Shown here: positions 25,208 through 33,862 of the stretch, piece by piece
Layout of the letters: each line of letters opens with the position of its first letter
How positions within the stretch are numbered: the first letter of the stretch is position 1
Assembly (NCBI GenBank): GCA_036503555.1
Contig: DASXWQ010000053.1
Location: forward strand, 1 to 64,000
Reading direction: 5' to 3'
From: Actinocatenispora sp036503555
GTDB taxonomy: Bacteria; Actinomycetota; Actinomycetes; Mycobacteriales; Micromonosporaceae
DNA length: 64,000 bases
Notes under the pieces: model-generated
The model's database searches: none
Told to the model about the DNA's origin: nothing
What the model saw: only the letters and a program-made list of their open reading frames with translations
Program-made: the position numbers and the translations under genes

Positions 25208-26323
25208 ATGCGCGTACTGATCTGCCCCGACAAGTTCGCCGGGACGTTGACCGCGCCCGAGGCGGCCGACGCGATCGCGGCCGGCTGGCACGACGCCGCG
25301 CCCGACGCCACCGTCGACCGCCGGCCGCTCGCCGACGGCGGCCCCGGCTTCCTCGACGTACTGGACGCCTGCCTCGACGGCACCCGCGTCCCGGTACGCA
25401 CCGCCGACCCGCTCGGCCGCCCCGTCGACGGCTGGCTCCTCGTCGTCGGCGACACCGTGTACGTGGAGAGCGCCCAGTCCTGCGGCCTGCACCTGCTCAC
25501 CGAGTCCGAGCGCGACCCGAAGGTCACCACGTCGTACGGGCTGGGGCTGCTGCTGGCCGCCGCGGCCGAGACCGGCGCGCGTACCGCGGTCGTCGGGCTC
25601 GGCGGGTCCGCCACCAACGACGCCGGCGCCGGGATGCTCGCCGCGCTCGGCGCCCCGCCGGTCGACGACACGGGCCGCGTCCTGCCGTACGGCGGGGCGG
25701 CGTTGGCGCACGTCACCGGCCTGTCCGGCGTACCGCGGCTGCGCGGGCTGGCGCTGGTCGCGGCGACCGACGTGGACAACCCGCTGACCGGGCTGCACGG
25801 GGCGAGTTCGGTGTTCGGCCCGCAGAAGGGCGCCGACCGGGCCGACGTCCTGCTCCTCGACACCGCCCTCACCCGGTACGCCGAGGTCCTGGCCGGCGCG
25901 CTGCCGGACTGCCCGGCGGATGTCGCCGCGCTGCCCGGCGCCGGCGCGGCCGGCGGCCTCGGCGCCGCCCTGTACGCGCTCGGTGGGCGCCGTGAGTCCG
26001 GCGCCGGGCTGGTGCGTACGGCGGTCGGGCTGGACGCCGCGCTCGACGCCTGCGACCTGGTTGTGACGGGGGAGGGCTCGTTCGACTTCCAGTCGCTGCG
26101 CGGCAAGCTGCCCGCGGTCGTCGCGGCCGCCGCCGCGGAGCGCGGCGTACCGTGCCTGGTCCTCGCCGGGCGGGTCGACGTCGGGCGGCGGGAGACGGCC
26201 GCCGCCGGCATCGAGGCGGCGTACTCGGTGGTCGAGCAGGTGGGTGGGGTCGAGCCGGCGATGGCGGAGCCGGCCGCGGGGCTGCGCGCGCTCGCCGCCC
26301 GCGTCGCCACCCAGTGGCGCTGA
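25208..26323 (+). CDS. Glycerate kinase (type 1)
   Basis: A 371-residue glycerate kinase (PF02595), phosphorylating D-glycerate with ATP. Motifs are N-terminal MRVLICPDKFAGTLTA, LADGGPGFLDVL, ESAQSCGLHLL, GLGGSATNDAGAGML, TDVDNPL and GEGSFDFQSLRGK. No ribosome site is visible, so the mRNA may be leaderless. The order glycerate kinase-erpA matches M. tuberculosis Rv2205c-Rv2204c. Confidence 0.92.
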   Translation: MRVLICPDKFAGTLTAPEAADAIAAGWHDAAPDATVDRRPLADGGPGFLDVLDACLDGTRVPVRTADPLGRPVDGWLLVVGDTVYVESAQSCGLHLLTESERDPKVTTSYGLGLLLAAAAETGARTAVVGLGGSATNDAGAGMLAALGAPPVDDTGRVLPYGGAALAHVTGLSGVPRLRGLALVAATDVDNPLTGLHGASSVFGPQKGADRADVLLLDTALTRYAEVLAGALPDCPADVAALPGAGAAGGLGAALYALGGRRESGAGLVRTAVGLDAALDACDLVVTGEGSFDFQSLRGKLPAVVAAAAAERGVPCLVLAGRVDVGRRETAAAGIEAAYSVVEQVGGVEPAMAEPAAGLRALAARVATQWR

Positions 26324-26572
26324 CGCCGCGCGGTGGTCGCCCTGGGCCGGGTGCTTCGGCGGCGAACCGGACATACCCGCTGTGAGCTCGTGAGTGCGGG
26401 GCAGCTCACTGGCGTACCGCTGTCGCTGTGCCACTATGGGAATGCATGCCCACGGCGCCGTTGTTCACGCCAAGTGGCAGGTGGGCCGAGTGGGCCCGCA
26501 CGGCCAGGGATGCCCCGGTGGGCGTCCCGGGCGGACAGCGACGACACGACCGACCGGCGCAGGGAGCACCAC

Positions 26573-26929
26573 GTGACTGTTCAGCAGACCACCGAGACGA
26601 CGACCGACGGCATCATCATCACCGACGGCGCGGCGGAGAAGGTCAAGGCGCTGCTCGACCAGGAGGGCCGCGACGACCTGCGGCTGCGGGTGGCGGTCCA
26701 GCCGGGCGGCTGTTCCGGCCTGCGATACCAGCTGTTCTTCGACGAGCGTTCGCTCGACGGCGACGTCGTGAAGGACTTCGGCGGCGTCCAGGTCGTCGTC
26801 GACCGCATGAGCGTGCCCTACCTGTCGGGCGCCACGATCGACTTCGTCGACCGCATCGACCGCCAGGGCTTCACGATCGACAACCCCAACGCGACGGGTT
26901 CCTGCGCCTGCGGCGACTCGTTCCACTGA
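26573..26929 (+). CDS. erpA: Iron-sulfur cluster insertion protein, ErpA/HesB type
   Basis: A 118-residue A-type carrier that passes Fe-S clusters to client proteins. The three ligand cysteines are present: C47 in PGGCSGL, and C111 and C113 in GSCACGDSFH. GTG start with AGGGAG seven bases upstream. It lies four genes before the respiratory subunits; QcrA is itself an Fe-S protein, though any specific link is inference. Confidence 0.95.
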   Translation: MTVQQTTETTTDGIIITDGAAEKVKALLDQEGRDDLRLRVAVQPGGCSGLRYQLFFDERSLDGDVVKDFGGVQVVVDRMSVPYLSGATIDFVDRIDRQGFTIDNPNATGSCACGDSFH

Positions 26930-26937
26930 TCGACGGA

Positions 26938-26975
26938 CGAAAGGCGCGGGGCACCTGGGTGCTCCGCGCCTTTCG
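26938..26975 (+). terminator. Terminator after erpA
   Basis: The arms CGAAAGGCGCGGGGCACC and GGTGCTCCGCGCCTTTCG pair over 18 positions with one G-U. It starts nine bases after the erpA stop and has a very short loop. Confidence 0.8.
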
Positions 26976-27021
26976 CGTACGCGCTGGTCAGCGCCGGCTC
27001 CGGCTGACATGATCGTCGGCT

Positions 27022-28188
27022 GTGAGTACGAAGGGGTCCGCGGTCGGGCGGCACGCGAGCTGGCTTGAGCTGTTCTTCGACCTGGTCGCCGTCGCGGCCG
27101 TCGCGCAACTGGCGCACCGCCTGCACGGCGAGCCGGGTCTCGCCGACGTCGGCCTGTTCGTCCTGCTCTACCTGGCCGTCTGGCTGTCCTGGTCGGCCTT
27201 CACCCTGTACGCCAACGTCGCCCGTGAACGCACCCGGCGCCGGTCGATGCTCGCCGCGATGTTCGTCATCGCGATCATGGCCGCGGCGATACCCGAGGCG
27301 ACCGGGCCGCGCACCGTCGTCTTCATCGCCACGTACGCGGTGGTCCGCGGGCTCGGCTCGCGTACCTGGCAGGCCACCGGGACGCACCTGACCGCCTGGC
27401 CGTCCGTACAGGGCCTGATCGGTGTGGTGCCCTGGGTGATCTCGATCTGGGTCCATCCGCCCGGCCGGTACGTGCTCTGGGCCGTCGGCCTCGCCCTCGA
27501 CATCCTGCTGCCGCTGCTCGCCGTGCAGGAGCGGCGGGTGCCGCGGTTCGCCCAGCGGCTGATCGACCAGCAGGCCGAACGGGAGGGTCGCGCGGCGCCG
27601 GACATGTCCGCCGTCCTGCCGCGACCGGCGGAGCTGGACCTGCCGCACCTGGCCGAGCGGCTCGGCCTCTTCCTGATCATCGTGCTCGGCGAGGCGGTAC
27701 TCCAGGTCGTGTCGGCGGCGGCGGAGCTGCCGTGGACGCCCGCCCTGATCGGTGCCGCGCTGGGCGGTTTCGCGCTGCTCGCCGGCATCTGGTGGCCGAT
27801 GTTCCGGTACGGCCTGGTCGGCGGCGGCGGGATGCTCCCGGTACGCCTGGCGATGCCGCTGCACTTCCTCACCGCCGCCGGCATCACCGCGCTCGCCGTC
27901 GGGCTCGGCGGCCTCGTCGCCCACCCGGTCGGGCACGCGCCGGCCGCCGACCGGTGGCTGCTGTGCGGTGGCCTCGCGGCGTGGGGCCTGTCGGGCGTGC
28001 TCGGCGCGCCGCGCGCCGGGCGTACGCACTGGCTGCTGGTGGCGGGCGTGCCCGGGCTGGTGCTGACGCTCGGCCTCGGCGTGCTCGGCGCGGCACTGCC
28101 CGGCGTGGCGCTGGTCTGGATACTCGTCGCGGTGGCCGGCTGGCACGTGAGCTACGGTGCGCGCCTCGAACGCCGCGCGTCGGCCTGA
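27022..28188 (+). CDS. Low temperature requirement A (LtrA) family membrane protein
   Basis: A 388-residue integral membrane protein of PF06772. The N-terminal signature SWLELFFDLVAVAAVAQLAHRL and internal LAERLGLFLIIVLGEAVLQVV are diagnostic, and about ten hydrophobic segments follow. The family is named for a Listeria mutant; its function is unknown. GTG start immediately after the erpA terminator. The region after its stop carries a short CGGC-GCT-GCCG stem followed by TTTTT (28195-28210), a weak terminator. Confidence 0.88.
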   Translation: MSTKGSAVGRHASWLELFFDLVAVAAVAQLAHRLHGEPGLADVGLFVLLYLAVWLSWSAFTLYANVARERTRRRSMLAAMFVIAIMAAAIPEATGPRTVVFIATYAVVRGLGSRTWQATGTHLTAWPSVQGLIGVVPWVISIWVHPPGRYVLWAVGLALDILLPLLAVQERRVPRFAQRLIDQQAEREGRAAPDMSAVLPRPAELDLPHLAERLGLFLIIVLGEAVLQVVSAAAELPWTPALIGAALGGFALLAGIWWPMFRYGLVGGGGMLPVRLAMPLHFLTAAGITALAVGLGGLVAHPVGHAPAADRWLLCGGLAAWGLSGVLGAPRAGRTHWLLVAGVPGLVLTLGLGVLGAALPGVALVWILVAVAGWHVSYGARLERRASA

Positions 28189-28237
28189 CCCGGTCGGCGC
28201 TGCCGTTTTTGTCGGGTACGGTTCGCGGCGGCGGGGC

Positions 28238-28266
28238 GTGAACGCGTGAAGAACTGCCGGTACTCT
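28238..28266 (+). promoter_or_regulatory. Putative adoK promoter
   Basis: GTGAAC, 17 bases, TACTCT, ending about 50 bases before the adoK start. The -10 fits TANNNT; the -35 matches TTGACA at three of six positions. Confidence 0.45.
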
Positions 28267-28314
28267 GGCGCGGCGCCCAGTTGGCCGAGAGGTAACCGTC
28301 CGGAAGGTTCCGTC

Positions 28315-29292
28315 ATGAAGATCGCCGTCGCTGGATCGATCGCCACCGACCACCTGATGCACTTCCCGGGTCGGTTCGCCGACCAGTTGCTGCCCGACCA
28401 GCTGCACCAGGTGTCGCTGTCGTTCCTGGTCGACGAGCTGGAGGTACGCCGCGGCGGCGTCGCCGCCAACATCGCCTTCGGGATGGCGCAGCTCGGCCTG
28501 AACCCCGTGCTGGTGGGGGCGGTCGGCACCGACTTCGCCGACTACCGCGGCTGGCTGGAGCGGCACGGCGTCGACTGCGACTCGGTGTACGTGTCGGAGA
28601 CCGCGCACACCGCCCGCTTCGTCTGCACCACCGACGAGGACATGTGCCAGATCGCCTCGTTCTACGCGGGTGCGATGGCCGAGGCGCGCAACATCGAGCT
28701 GAAGCCCGTCGTGGACCGGCTCGACGGCCTCGACCTGGTCCTGGTCGGCGCCGACGACCCGGAGGGCATGCTGCGGCACTCCGACGAGTGCCGCTCGCGC
28801 GGGCTGCGCTTCGCCGCCGACCCGTCGCAGCAGCTCGCCCGGATGTCCGGGCCGGACGCGATCCGGCTCATCGACGGCGCCGACTTCCTGCTCACCAACG
28901 ACTACGAGAAGAGCCTGCTGGAGCAGAAGACCGGGCTGACCGAGGCCGAGATCCTCGACCGGGTCGGTGTCCAGGTCACCACGCTCAGCAAGGACGGCGC
29001 GCGGATCACCGGCAAGGGCATCGAGCCGATCCACGTACCGGTGGCGAAGGAGATCGCGGCGCACGACCCGACCGGCGTCGGCGACGGCTTCCGGGCCGGG
29101 TTCTTCGCCGGGCTGTCGTGGGACCTGCCGCTGGAGCGGGCCGCGCAGGTCGGCAGCATGCTCGCCACCCTCGTCCTGGAGACCATCGGTACCCAGGAGT
29201 ACGTGGTGAAGTCGACCGACTTCACCACCCGCCTGGCCGAGTCGTACGGGGACGACTGCGCCGACGTGGTGCAGCCGCACCTGCCGCAGTAG
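28315..29292 (+). CDS. adoK: Adenosine kinase, PfkB family
   Basis: A 325-residue purine-salvage kinase converting adenosine to AMP. It is strikingly close to M. tuberculosis AdoK (Rv2202c): MKIAVAGSIATDHLMHFPGR, SETAHTARFVCTTD, IASFYAGAMAEARNI, AADPSQQLARMSG. PfkB motifs are RRGGVAANIAFGMAQLG and HDPTGVGDGFRAGF with the catalytic Asp near 256. GGAAGG lies seven bases before the ATG. It precedes ctaC, as near the Mtb locus, but the asnB gene that separates them there is absent. Confidence 0.93.
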   Translation: MKIAVAGSIATDHLMHFPGRFADQLLPDQLHQVSLSFLVDELEVRRGGVAANIAFGMAQLGLNPVLVGAVGTDFADYRGWLERHGVDCDSVYVSETAHTARFVCTTDEDMCQIASFYAGAMAEARNIELKPVVDRLDGLDLVLVGADDPEGMLRHSDECRSRGLRFAADPSQQLARMSGPDAIRLIDGADFLLTNDYEKSLLEQKTGLTEAEILDRVGVQVTTLSKDGARITGKGIEPIHVPVAKEIAAHDPTGVGDGFRAGFFAGLSWDLPLERAAQVGSMLATLVLETIGTQEYVVKSTDFTTRLAESYGDDCADVVQPHLPQ

Positions 29293-29293
29293 C

Positions 29294-29311
29294 CGCACCG
29301 GCACCGGTGCG
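29294..29311 (+). terminator. Short hairpin after adoK
   Basis: CGCACCGG-CA-CCGGTGCG, an 8-bp perfect stem two bases after the adoK stop. No T-run. The rest of the 205-base gap presumably holds the ctaC promoter (a TAATCT at 29396 is possible). Confidence 0.5.
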
Positions 29312-29497
29312 ATCACCTCGCCCGGTGCCGAAATTCCCCCAACCACCATGGACGGACGTTCGTACCCCATCGGCGTGCGGCCGGTGCAGGTCGAGTAATC
29401 TTCCGACCGTCGGGGACAGCAGTCGTTTCACCATGTCCCGGCGGTCGCCGCATTGTGACGGCCGAGGATTCGTCACCGCAGAGGAAGGCAGGAGCAG

Positions 29498-30406
29498 GTG
29501 GTCGCAGGTCCATCAGACTCCGCTCGCGCCAGCCACGGGTCCCACCGCAGGTTCGGCGCCCGGCGACTCGTCGCCGTCACAGCCAGTGGTGCGGCGCTGC
29601 TCGCGTCGCTCGCGGGCTGCTCGGCCAAGGACGCGTTCGCCTTCGGCTGGCCCCACGGCGGGATCACGCCGCAGGCCCACCAGATGTACAACATGTGGAT
29701 CGGGTCCACGATCGCCGCGCTCGCCGTCGGCGTACTCGTGTGGGGCCTGATCTTCTGGTGCATCATCCGCTACCGCAAGCGTGGCGAGCAGCTCCCGGTG
29801 CAGACCCGGTACAACCTGCCCATCGAGCTGGTGTACTCGATCGTCCCGTTCTTCGCGATCGCGGTCCTCTTCTACTACACGGCGATCACCGAGTCGTACG
29901 TGAACAAGGAGACGAAGAACCCCGACGCCACCGTCGACATCGTCGCCTTCAAGTGGAACTGGCAGTTCCAGTACCCGGACGCCAAGTCCACCAACGGGCA
30001 GCCGGTGCAGACGACCGGGTCGAGCGACTACATCCCGGTGCTCGTGGTCCCGACGCACAAGAAGATCCGGTTCAACGAGACGAGCCAGGACGTCATCCAC
30101 TCGTTCTGGGTGCCGGAGCTGCTGTTCAAGCGGGACGTCTTCCCGAGGCCCACGACGAACTCCTTCGAGGTCACCGTCGAGAAGGAAGGCGCGTACGTGG
30201 GACGGTGCGCCGAGCTGTGCGGCACGTACCACTCGCAGATGAACTTCGAGCTGCGCGCCGTGAGCTGGACCGACTATCAGAAGTTCTTGCAGGACAAGCA
30301 GAAGGGGATGTCCACCCCGGACGCGCTGAAGGACATCGGTCAGGCGCCGCTCGCGACGACCACGCACCCGTTCAACACCGACCGCACGTCGCGGAAGGCG
30401 AGTTGA
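29498..30406 (+). CDS. ctaC: Cytochrome c oxidase subunit II
   Basis: A 302-residue aa3 oxidase subunit that takes electrons into the CuA centre on the outer face. It is a lipoprotein precursor (lipobox LASLAGC) with two transmembrane helices, WIGSTIAALAVGVLVWGLIF and LVYSIVPFFAIAVLFYYTA. The cupredoxin domain has WNWQFQYP and the CuA ligands in GRCAELCGTYHSQM (Cys 237, Cys 241, His 245, Met 248). GTG start with GGAG. It forms an operon with ctaF, one base apart; subunit I is not in the window. Confidence 0.95.
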   Translation: MVAGPSDSARASHGSHRRFGARRLVAVTASGAALLASLAGCSAKDAFAFGWPHGGITPQAHQMYNMWIGSTIAALAVGVLVWGLIFWCIIRYRKRGEQLPVQTRYNLPIELVYSIVPFFAIAVLFYYTAITESYVNKETKNPDATVDIVAFKWNWQFQYPDAKSTNGQPVQTTGSSDYIPVLVVPTHKKIRFNETSQDVIHSFWVPELLFKRDVFPRPTTNSFEVTVEKEGAYVGRCAELCGTYHSQMNFELRAVSWTDYQKFLQDKQKGMSTPDALKDIGQAPLATTTHPFNTDRTSRKAS

Positions 30407-30407
30407 C

Positions 30408-30836
30408 ATGAAGACCGAGTCCCGAATCTTCAACCTCGTCGCGGTGTTCCTCGCCGTCGCCGCGGTCGTGTACGGGTGGTGGACGCACGCCTCCACCGGG
30501 CACGTCGAGGTCATCGGCGTGGTCGCGCTGATCCTGTCGATGCTGCTGCTGCTCATGTGCGGGCTGTACTTCGCCTTCATCGCCCGCCGCATGGAGCCGC
30601 GCCCGGAGGACCGGGAGGACGCGGAGATCGCGGAGGGCGCCGGCGAGATCGGCTTCTTCAGCCCCGGCAGCTACTGGCCGTTCGGCCTGGCGCTGACCGC
30701 CGCGGTGGCCGGCCTCGGCGTCGTCTTCTGGCAGGTCTGGCTGCTGATCGCCGGCCTGGTCGGCGTGATCCTGGCCGTCTGCGGCTTCGTCTTCGAGTAC
30801 TACACGGGAACGCGCAAGGTCCACGGCCACGAGTAG
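30408..30836 (+). CDS. ctaF: Cytochrome c oxidase subunit IV (actinobacterial)
   Basis: A 142-residue membrane protein with four helices and a central charged loop (RRMEPRPEDREDAEIAEGAGE). GFFSPGSYWPFGLALTAAV is the conserved CtaF signature. It is a structural subunit of the aa3 oxidase in the bc1-aa3 supercomplex. The ATG follows the ctaC stop after a single base. Confidence 0.94.
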   Translation: MKTESRIFNLVAVFLAVAAVVYGWWTHASTGHVEVIGVVALILSMLLLLMCGLYFAFIARRMEPRPEDREDAEIAEGAGEIGFFSPGSYWPFGLALTAAVAGLGVVFWQVWLLIAGLVGVILAVCGFVFEYYTGTRKVHGHE

Positions 30837-30863
30837 TCGGCGCCCCGACCTCACGATCGCGAC

Positions 30864-30890
30864 AAAGACCCGCCCACAGGGCGGGTCTTT
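30864..30890 (+). terminator. Bidirectional terminator, ctaF / small Cys protein
   Basis: AAAGACCCGCCC-ACA-GGGCGGGTCTTT followed by one further T: a 12-bp stem with A-tract and T-tract, able to stop transcription from both sides between convergent genes. Confidence 0.9.
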
Positions 30891-30896
30891 TCGTTG

Positions 30897-31076
30897 TCAG
30901 GCGGCGCGGCGGGCCGAGGGCCGGCGGCGCAGGGGGTAGGGCGGGTCGAGGAGGACGGCGGCGCCGCAGTGGGTGCAGCAGCGCTCGGGGCAGTCGGCGC
31001 CGTGGCCGTCCGGGCAGTCCGGCCGTTCGAAGATCCGTTCGGCGCGGCAGTCCGAGCAGTACGCGATCTCCTCCAT
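30897..31076 (-). CDS. Small Cys-rich (zinc-ribbon-like) protein
   Basis: 59 residues: it opens MEEIAYCSDCRAERIFERPD. Seven cysteines (7, 10, 21, 29, 33, 34, 37) form CxxC and CCxxC pairs with His 25 and His 36, which suggests one or two metal sites. The C-terminus is basic (LRRRPSARRAA). I recall similar small proteins beside ctaF in other actinobacteria, so conservation is likely, but the function is unknown. Only a weak ribosome site is visible. Confidence 0.7.
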   Translation of the reverse strand: MEEIAYCSDCRAERIFERPDCPDGHGADCPERCCTHCGAAVLLDPPYPLRRRPSARRAA

Positions 31077-31133
31077 GCGTCCGACCGTGCCACGTCCGGC
31101 GGCGGGGGCCGGGGACGTGGCACGGCGTGTCGG

Positions 31134-32267
31134 TCAGGCGGTGACGAGCGCCGCGCGCCGCCGGCTCCGGTACGCCAGCGTGGCGACGGCGAGCGCCGGC
31201 CCCCAGACCGGGAACGGGAACAGCAGCGCCTCCGCATACCGGCCGGAGTCGACCGCGATGCGGACCATCGACGGCCCGGCCGCGGTGACGAGCGCCGCGA
31301 CGGTGAGCCCCGGTACGACGGCCGCGACGATCGGCACCCGCCTCCCGCCGAGTACCGGGATCCAGCGGGGGAAGACCTCGCCCCACGGGCGGATCAGGCC
31401 GACGGTGAGTACGGCGCCGCCGGCAGCGGCGGCGCCGAGGCAGAGGCCCATGACGCGCAGCGCGGGCTGGGCGGCCAGCTCCCGCGCCGTCATGAGCAGC
31501 GGCCACGGGGTCAGCCACGTCGCCCGGATCAACACGTACGGCACGGGGCAGAGCGCGGCGACGACCGTGGCGACCCGCCCGGCGCGGCCGGTCGGTGTGT
31601 GACGACGCCGGCGGGCGTACCCGACGAGGGTTGCGGCCCAGCTGACGCCGCCGGCCAGGGAGAGCAAAACGTACAGGTGTCCGATGTGGACGTTGGCGCG
31701 GAAGCCGGCGACCACGTCGCCGCCGAGCCCGGCGAGGATCCGCCCGCCGCCCAGCCCGAGGGCGACGCCGAGCGCGCCGAACACCACGAGGACGGCGACG
31801 CGGCTGACCGTGCCGCGTACCGCGCCGACCGCGAGCAGGACGAGGACGGCGGGCGGTCCGAGCAGGGCGCACGCGTACCCGGCGAGGACCAGTGCGCGCG
31901 CGTCCGGCACGACGACCAGGAACGTCACCGCGTTCAGCGCCGCTACCACCAGCACCGCCACCCGTCCGGCGGGGCCGAGCCGGCCGCTGGCACCGAGCGG
32001 GCCGCGCGCGTCGAGTGGGGTGTCGGGGCCGCCGCCGACGTCGCGGCGGGCGAGCAGGGCGGCGGCGAGGCCGGCCAGGCTCAGCACGACCAGCACCGCG
32101 CCGGCCACCCCGGCCGGTACGCCGCCGATCAGTGACAGGCCGCGCTCGTCGGCGCGGTCGAACCCGTAGGCGCCCGGTACGGCGAGCCACAGGACGCCGA
32201 GCAGCACGCCCGTGGCGGACCACAGCGCGGCGAGGGTGGCGGGTCGGTACGCGGGATGCGTTGTCAT
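31134..32267 (-). CDS. Multi-pass membrane protein of unknown function
   Basis: 377 residues with about nine to ten hydrophobic segments (e.g. VAVLVVAALNAVTFLVVV, HIGHLYVLLSLAGGVSWAATLVGYA) and short loops. GGAGG lies eight bases before the ATG. No catalytic motif recognised; a transporter or sensor are both possible. It is one of the genes in the lineage-specific wedge between ctaF and trpD. Confidence 0.75.
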   Translation of the reverse strand: MTTHPAYRPATLAALWSATGVLLGVLWLAVPGAYGFDRADERGLSLIGGVPAGVAGAVLVVLSLAGLAAALLARRDVGGGPDTPLDARGPLGASGRLGPAGRVAVLVVAALNAVTFLVVVPDARALVLAGYACALLGPPAVLVLLAVGAVRGTVSRVAVLVVFGALGVALGLGGGRILAGLGGDVVAGFRANVHIGHLYVLLSLAGGVSWAATLVGYARRRRHTPTGRAGRVATVVAALCPVPYVLIRATWLTPWPLLMTARELAAQPALRVMGLCLGAAAAGGAVLTVGLIRPWGEVFPRWIPVLGGRRVPIVAAVVPGLTVAALVTAAGPSMVRIAVDSGRYAEALLFPFPVWGPALAVATLAYRSRRRAALVTA

Positions 32268-32399
32268 CTCGGGAACCTCCTGAAGATCGGATCGTCTCCA
32301 GGTTCCGGCCGCGCCGGCCGGCGAACCTCCCCCGCGCGAGCCACCCGCCGCCCCGCCGGGAGCGGCCGTACCACGGGCCCCGACTCGCGCGGGTGGCGG

Positions 32400-32951
32400 T
32401 CAGGTGCCGATGCCGTGGAGGAGGGTGTCGACGATGCGGGCGGCGAGGGTGTCGACGTCGGCGGTGTCGTCGCGGCGGTCGGCGGTCTCGTGGATGAGCC
32501 CGTAGTACACCCGGCGGGCCCAGTCGACCTCGACGTCGGCCCGCAGTACGCCGGCGTCGCGGGCGCGGCCGAACATCGCGACGCACCGGTCGAGTACGTG
32601 TGCGTGCACGGCGGCGACCTCGGCGTTCGCGGTGGGGCGGCTCATCGCGAAGCCCCAGCCGAGCTTGACGCGTAGCACGTTCGCGGTGGCCTGGTGGAGC
32701 TCGACGAGTGGCGGCGCGGCGTCGGGCACCGCGTCGACGGCGGCGGCGAACTGCCGGGCCGCCCACACCGACAGCGCGTCGAGCAGCGCGTCGCGGGTCG
32801 CGAAGCGCCGGTGCACGGTCGTACGCGCGACGCCGGACGCGGCGGCGATGCGCTCCATGCTGGCCGCGGGGTCGTCGGCGAGGACCCGTTCGGCGGCGCG
32901 CAGGATCGCCTGCTCGGTCCGCTCGGTGTCGGCGCGTTTGGTCCGTTCCAC
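32400..32951 (-). CDS. TetR-family repressor of the divergent SDR
   Basis: A 183-residue regulator starting VERTKRADTERTEQAILRAAERV; HTH region MERIAAASGVARTTVHRRFATRDALL. The GTG start has GGAGGTAGGG upstream; an earlier in-frame ATG would run into the operators. The C-terminal domain has no recognised ligand type. Two TGCATCA-type operators lie between it and the dehydrogenase gene. Confidence 0.88.
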   Translation of the reverse strand: MERTKRADTERTEQAILRAAERVLADDPAASMERIAAASGVARTTVHRRFATRDALLDALSVWAARQFAAAVDAVPDAAPPLVELHQATANVLRVKLGWGFAMSRPTANAEVAAVHAHVLDRCVAMFGRARDAGVLRADVEVDWARRVYYGLIHETADRRDDTADVDTLAARIVDTLLHGIGT

Positions 32952-33003
32952 GTCCCTACCTCCCGCGGAACAGTAACACCAGCGTGGCGACTCCCACTCT
33001 ACT

Positions 33004-33021
33004 TGCATCATTGCTGATGCA
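33004..33021 (+). promoter_or_regulatory. TetR operator, site 1 (TGCATCA-N4-TGATGCA)
   Basis: A perfect inverted repeat with 7-base arms and spacer TTGC, between the divergent TetR and SDR genes. Confidence 0.75.
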
Positions 33022-33035
33022 TGTCGTACGTTGAC

Positions 33036-33053
33036 TGCATCGCACTTGATGCA
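33036..33053 (+). promoter_or_regulatory. TetR operator, site 2 (TGCATCG-N4-TGATGCA)
   Basis: The same arms with one mismatch and the same spacer length as site 1, centre 32 bp away. It begins on the last base of TTGACT (33031-33036), a likely -35 for the SDR gene, and ends just before its ribosome site. Confidence 0.72.
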
Positions 33054-33066
33054 TCTTGGAGGACAC

Positions 33067-33855
33067 ATGGACCTGGGGTTGGCGGGGAAGACGGCGCTGG
33101 TGACGGGCGCGAGCCGGGGGATCGGTCTGGCGATCGTGGCGGCGCTGCGTGCCGAGGGGATGCGGGTGGTCGGCGCGGCGCGTACCGCGTCGCCGGAGCT
33201 GGCCGCCACGGGTGCCGAGGCGGTGGTCGCCGACCTGTCCACGGCCGACGGCGCGGCGCGGGCGGTGGAGCGGGCGCTCGCCGAGCTGGGCGAGATCGAC
33301 GTGCTGGTCAACAACGTCGGTGGCGGGGACAGCGGCGAGGGCCAGACCGACGGGTTCCTCGGCTTCGACGACGCGGCGTGGCAGCAGGCGCTGGGGATCA
33401 ACTTCCTCAGTGCCGTGCGTACCACCCGGGCCGCGCTGCCGAGCCTGCTGCGCCGGCGGGGCGCGATCGTGACGGTCTCGTCGATCGGCGCGCGGCAGCC
33501 GGCGGACGGCCCGATCACGTACACCACGGCCAAGGCGGCGCTGACCGCGTTCGGCAAGGCGCTGGCGGAGGAGTTCGGCCCGCGCGGCGTGCGCGTCAAC
33601 ACGGTCTCGCCGGGGCCGGTGCGTACCGCGCTGTGGGTCGACCCGGCGGGGTACGGCGCGGCCGTCGCCGCCGCCATGGGCGTGTCGCACGAGGAGTTGC
33701 TGGCCGGCCTGCCTGCCGGCGCCGGACTGACGACGGGCCGGCTGATCGAGCCGGACGAGGTCGCGTCGCTGGTGGCGTACCTGGCGTCGCCGCTGGCCGG
33801 CAGCGTGGCCGGCGCCGACTACCGGATCGACGGCGGCGCCGTCAAGGTCGCCTGA
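33067..33855 (+). CDS. Short-chain dehydrogenase/reductase
   Basis: A 262-residue classical SDR. The NAD(P)-binding TGASRGIG is near 13-20, NNVGGG is the structural motif, and the catalytic Ser 139, Tyr 152 and Lys 156 (YTTAK) are all present, so it should be an active oxidoreductase. The C-terminus (SVAGADYRIDGG) is typical. GGAGG lies four bases before the ATG. The paired repressor suggests induction by its substrate or a xenobiotic; the substrate is unknown. Confidence 0.92.
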   Translation: MDLGLAGKTALVTGASRGIGLAIVAALRAEGMRVVGAARTASPELAATGAEAVVADLSTADGAARAVERALAELGEIDVLVNNVGGGDSGEGQTDGFLGFDDAAWQQALGINFLSAVRTTRAALPSLLRRRGAIVTVSSIGARQPADGPITYTTAKAALTAFGKALAEEFGPRGVRVNTVSPGPVRTALWVDPAGYGAAVAAAMGVSHEELLAGLPAGAGLTTGRLIEPDEVASLVAYLASPLAGSVAGADYRIDGGAVKVA

Positions 33856-33862
33856 CCGCTGG

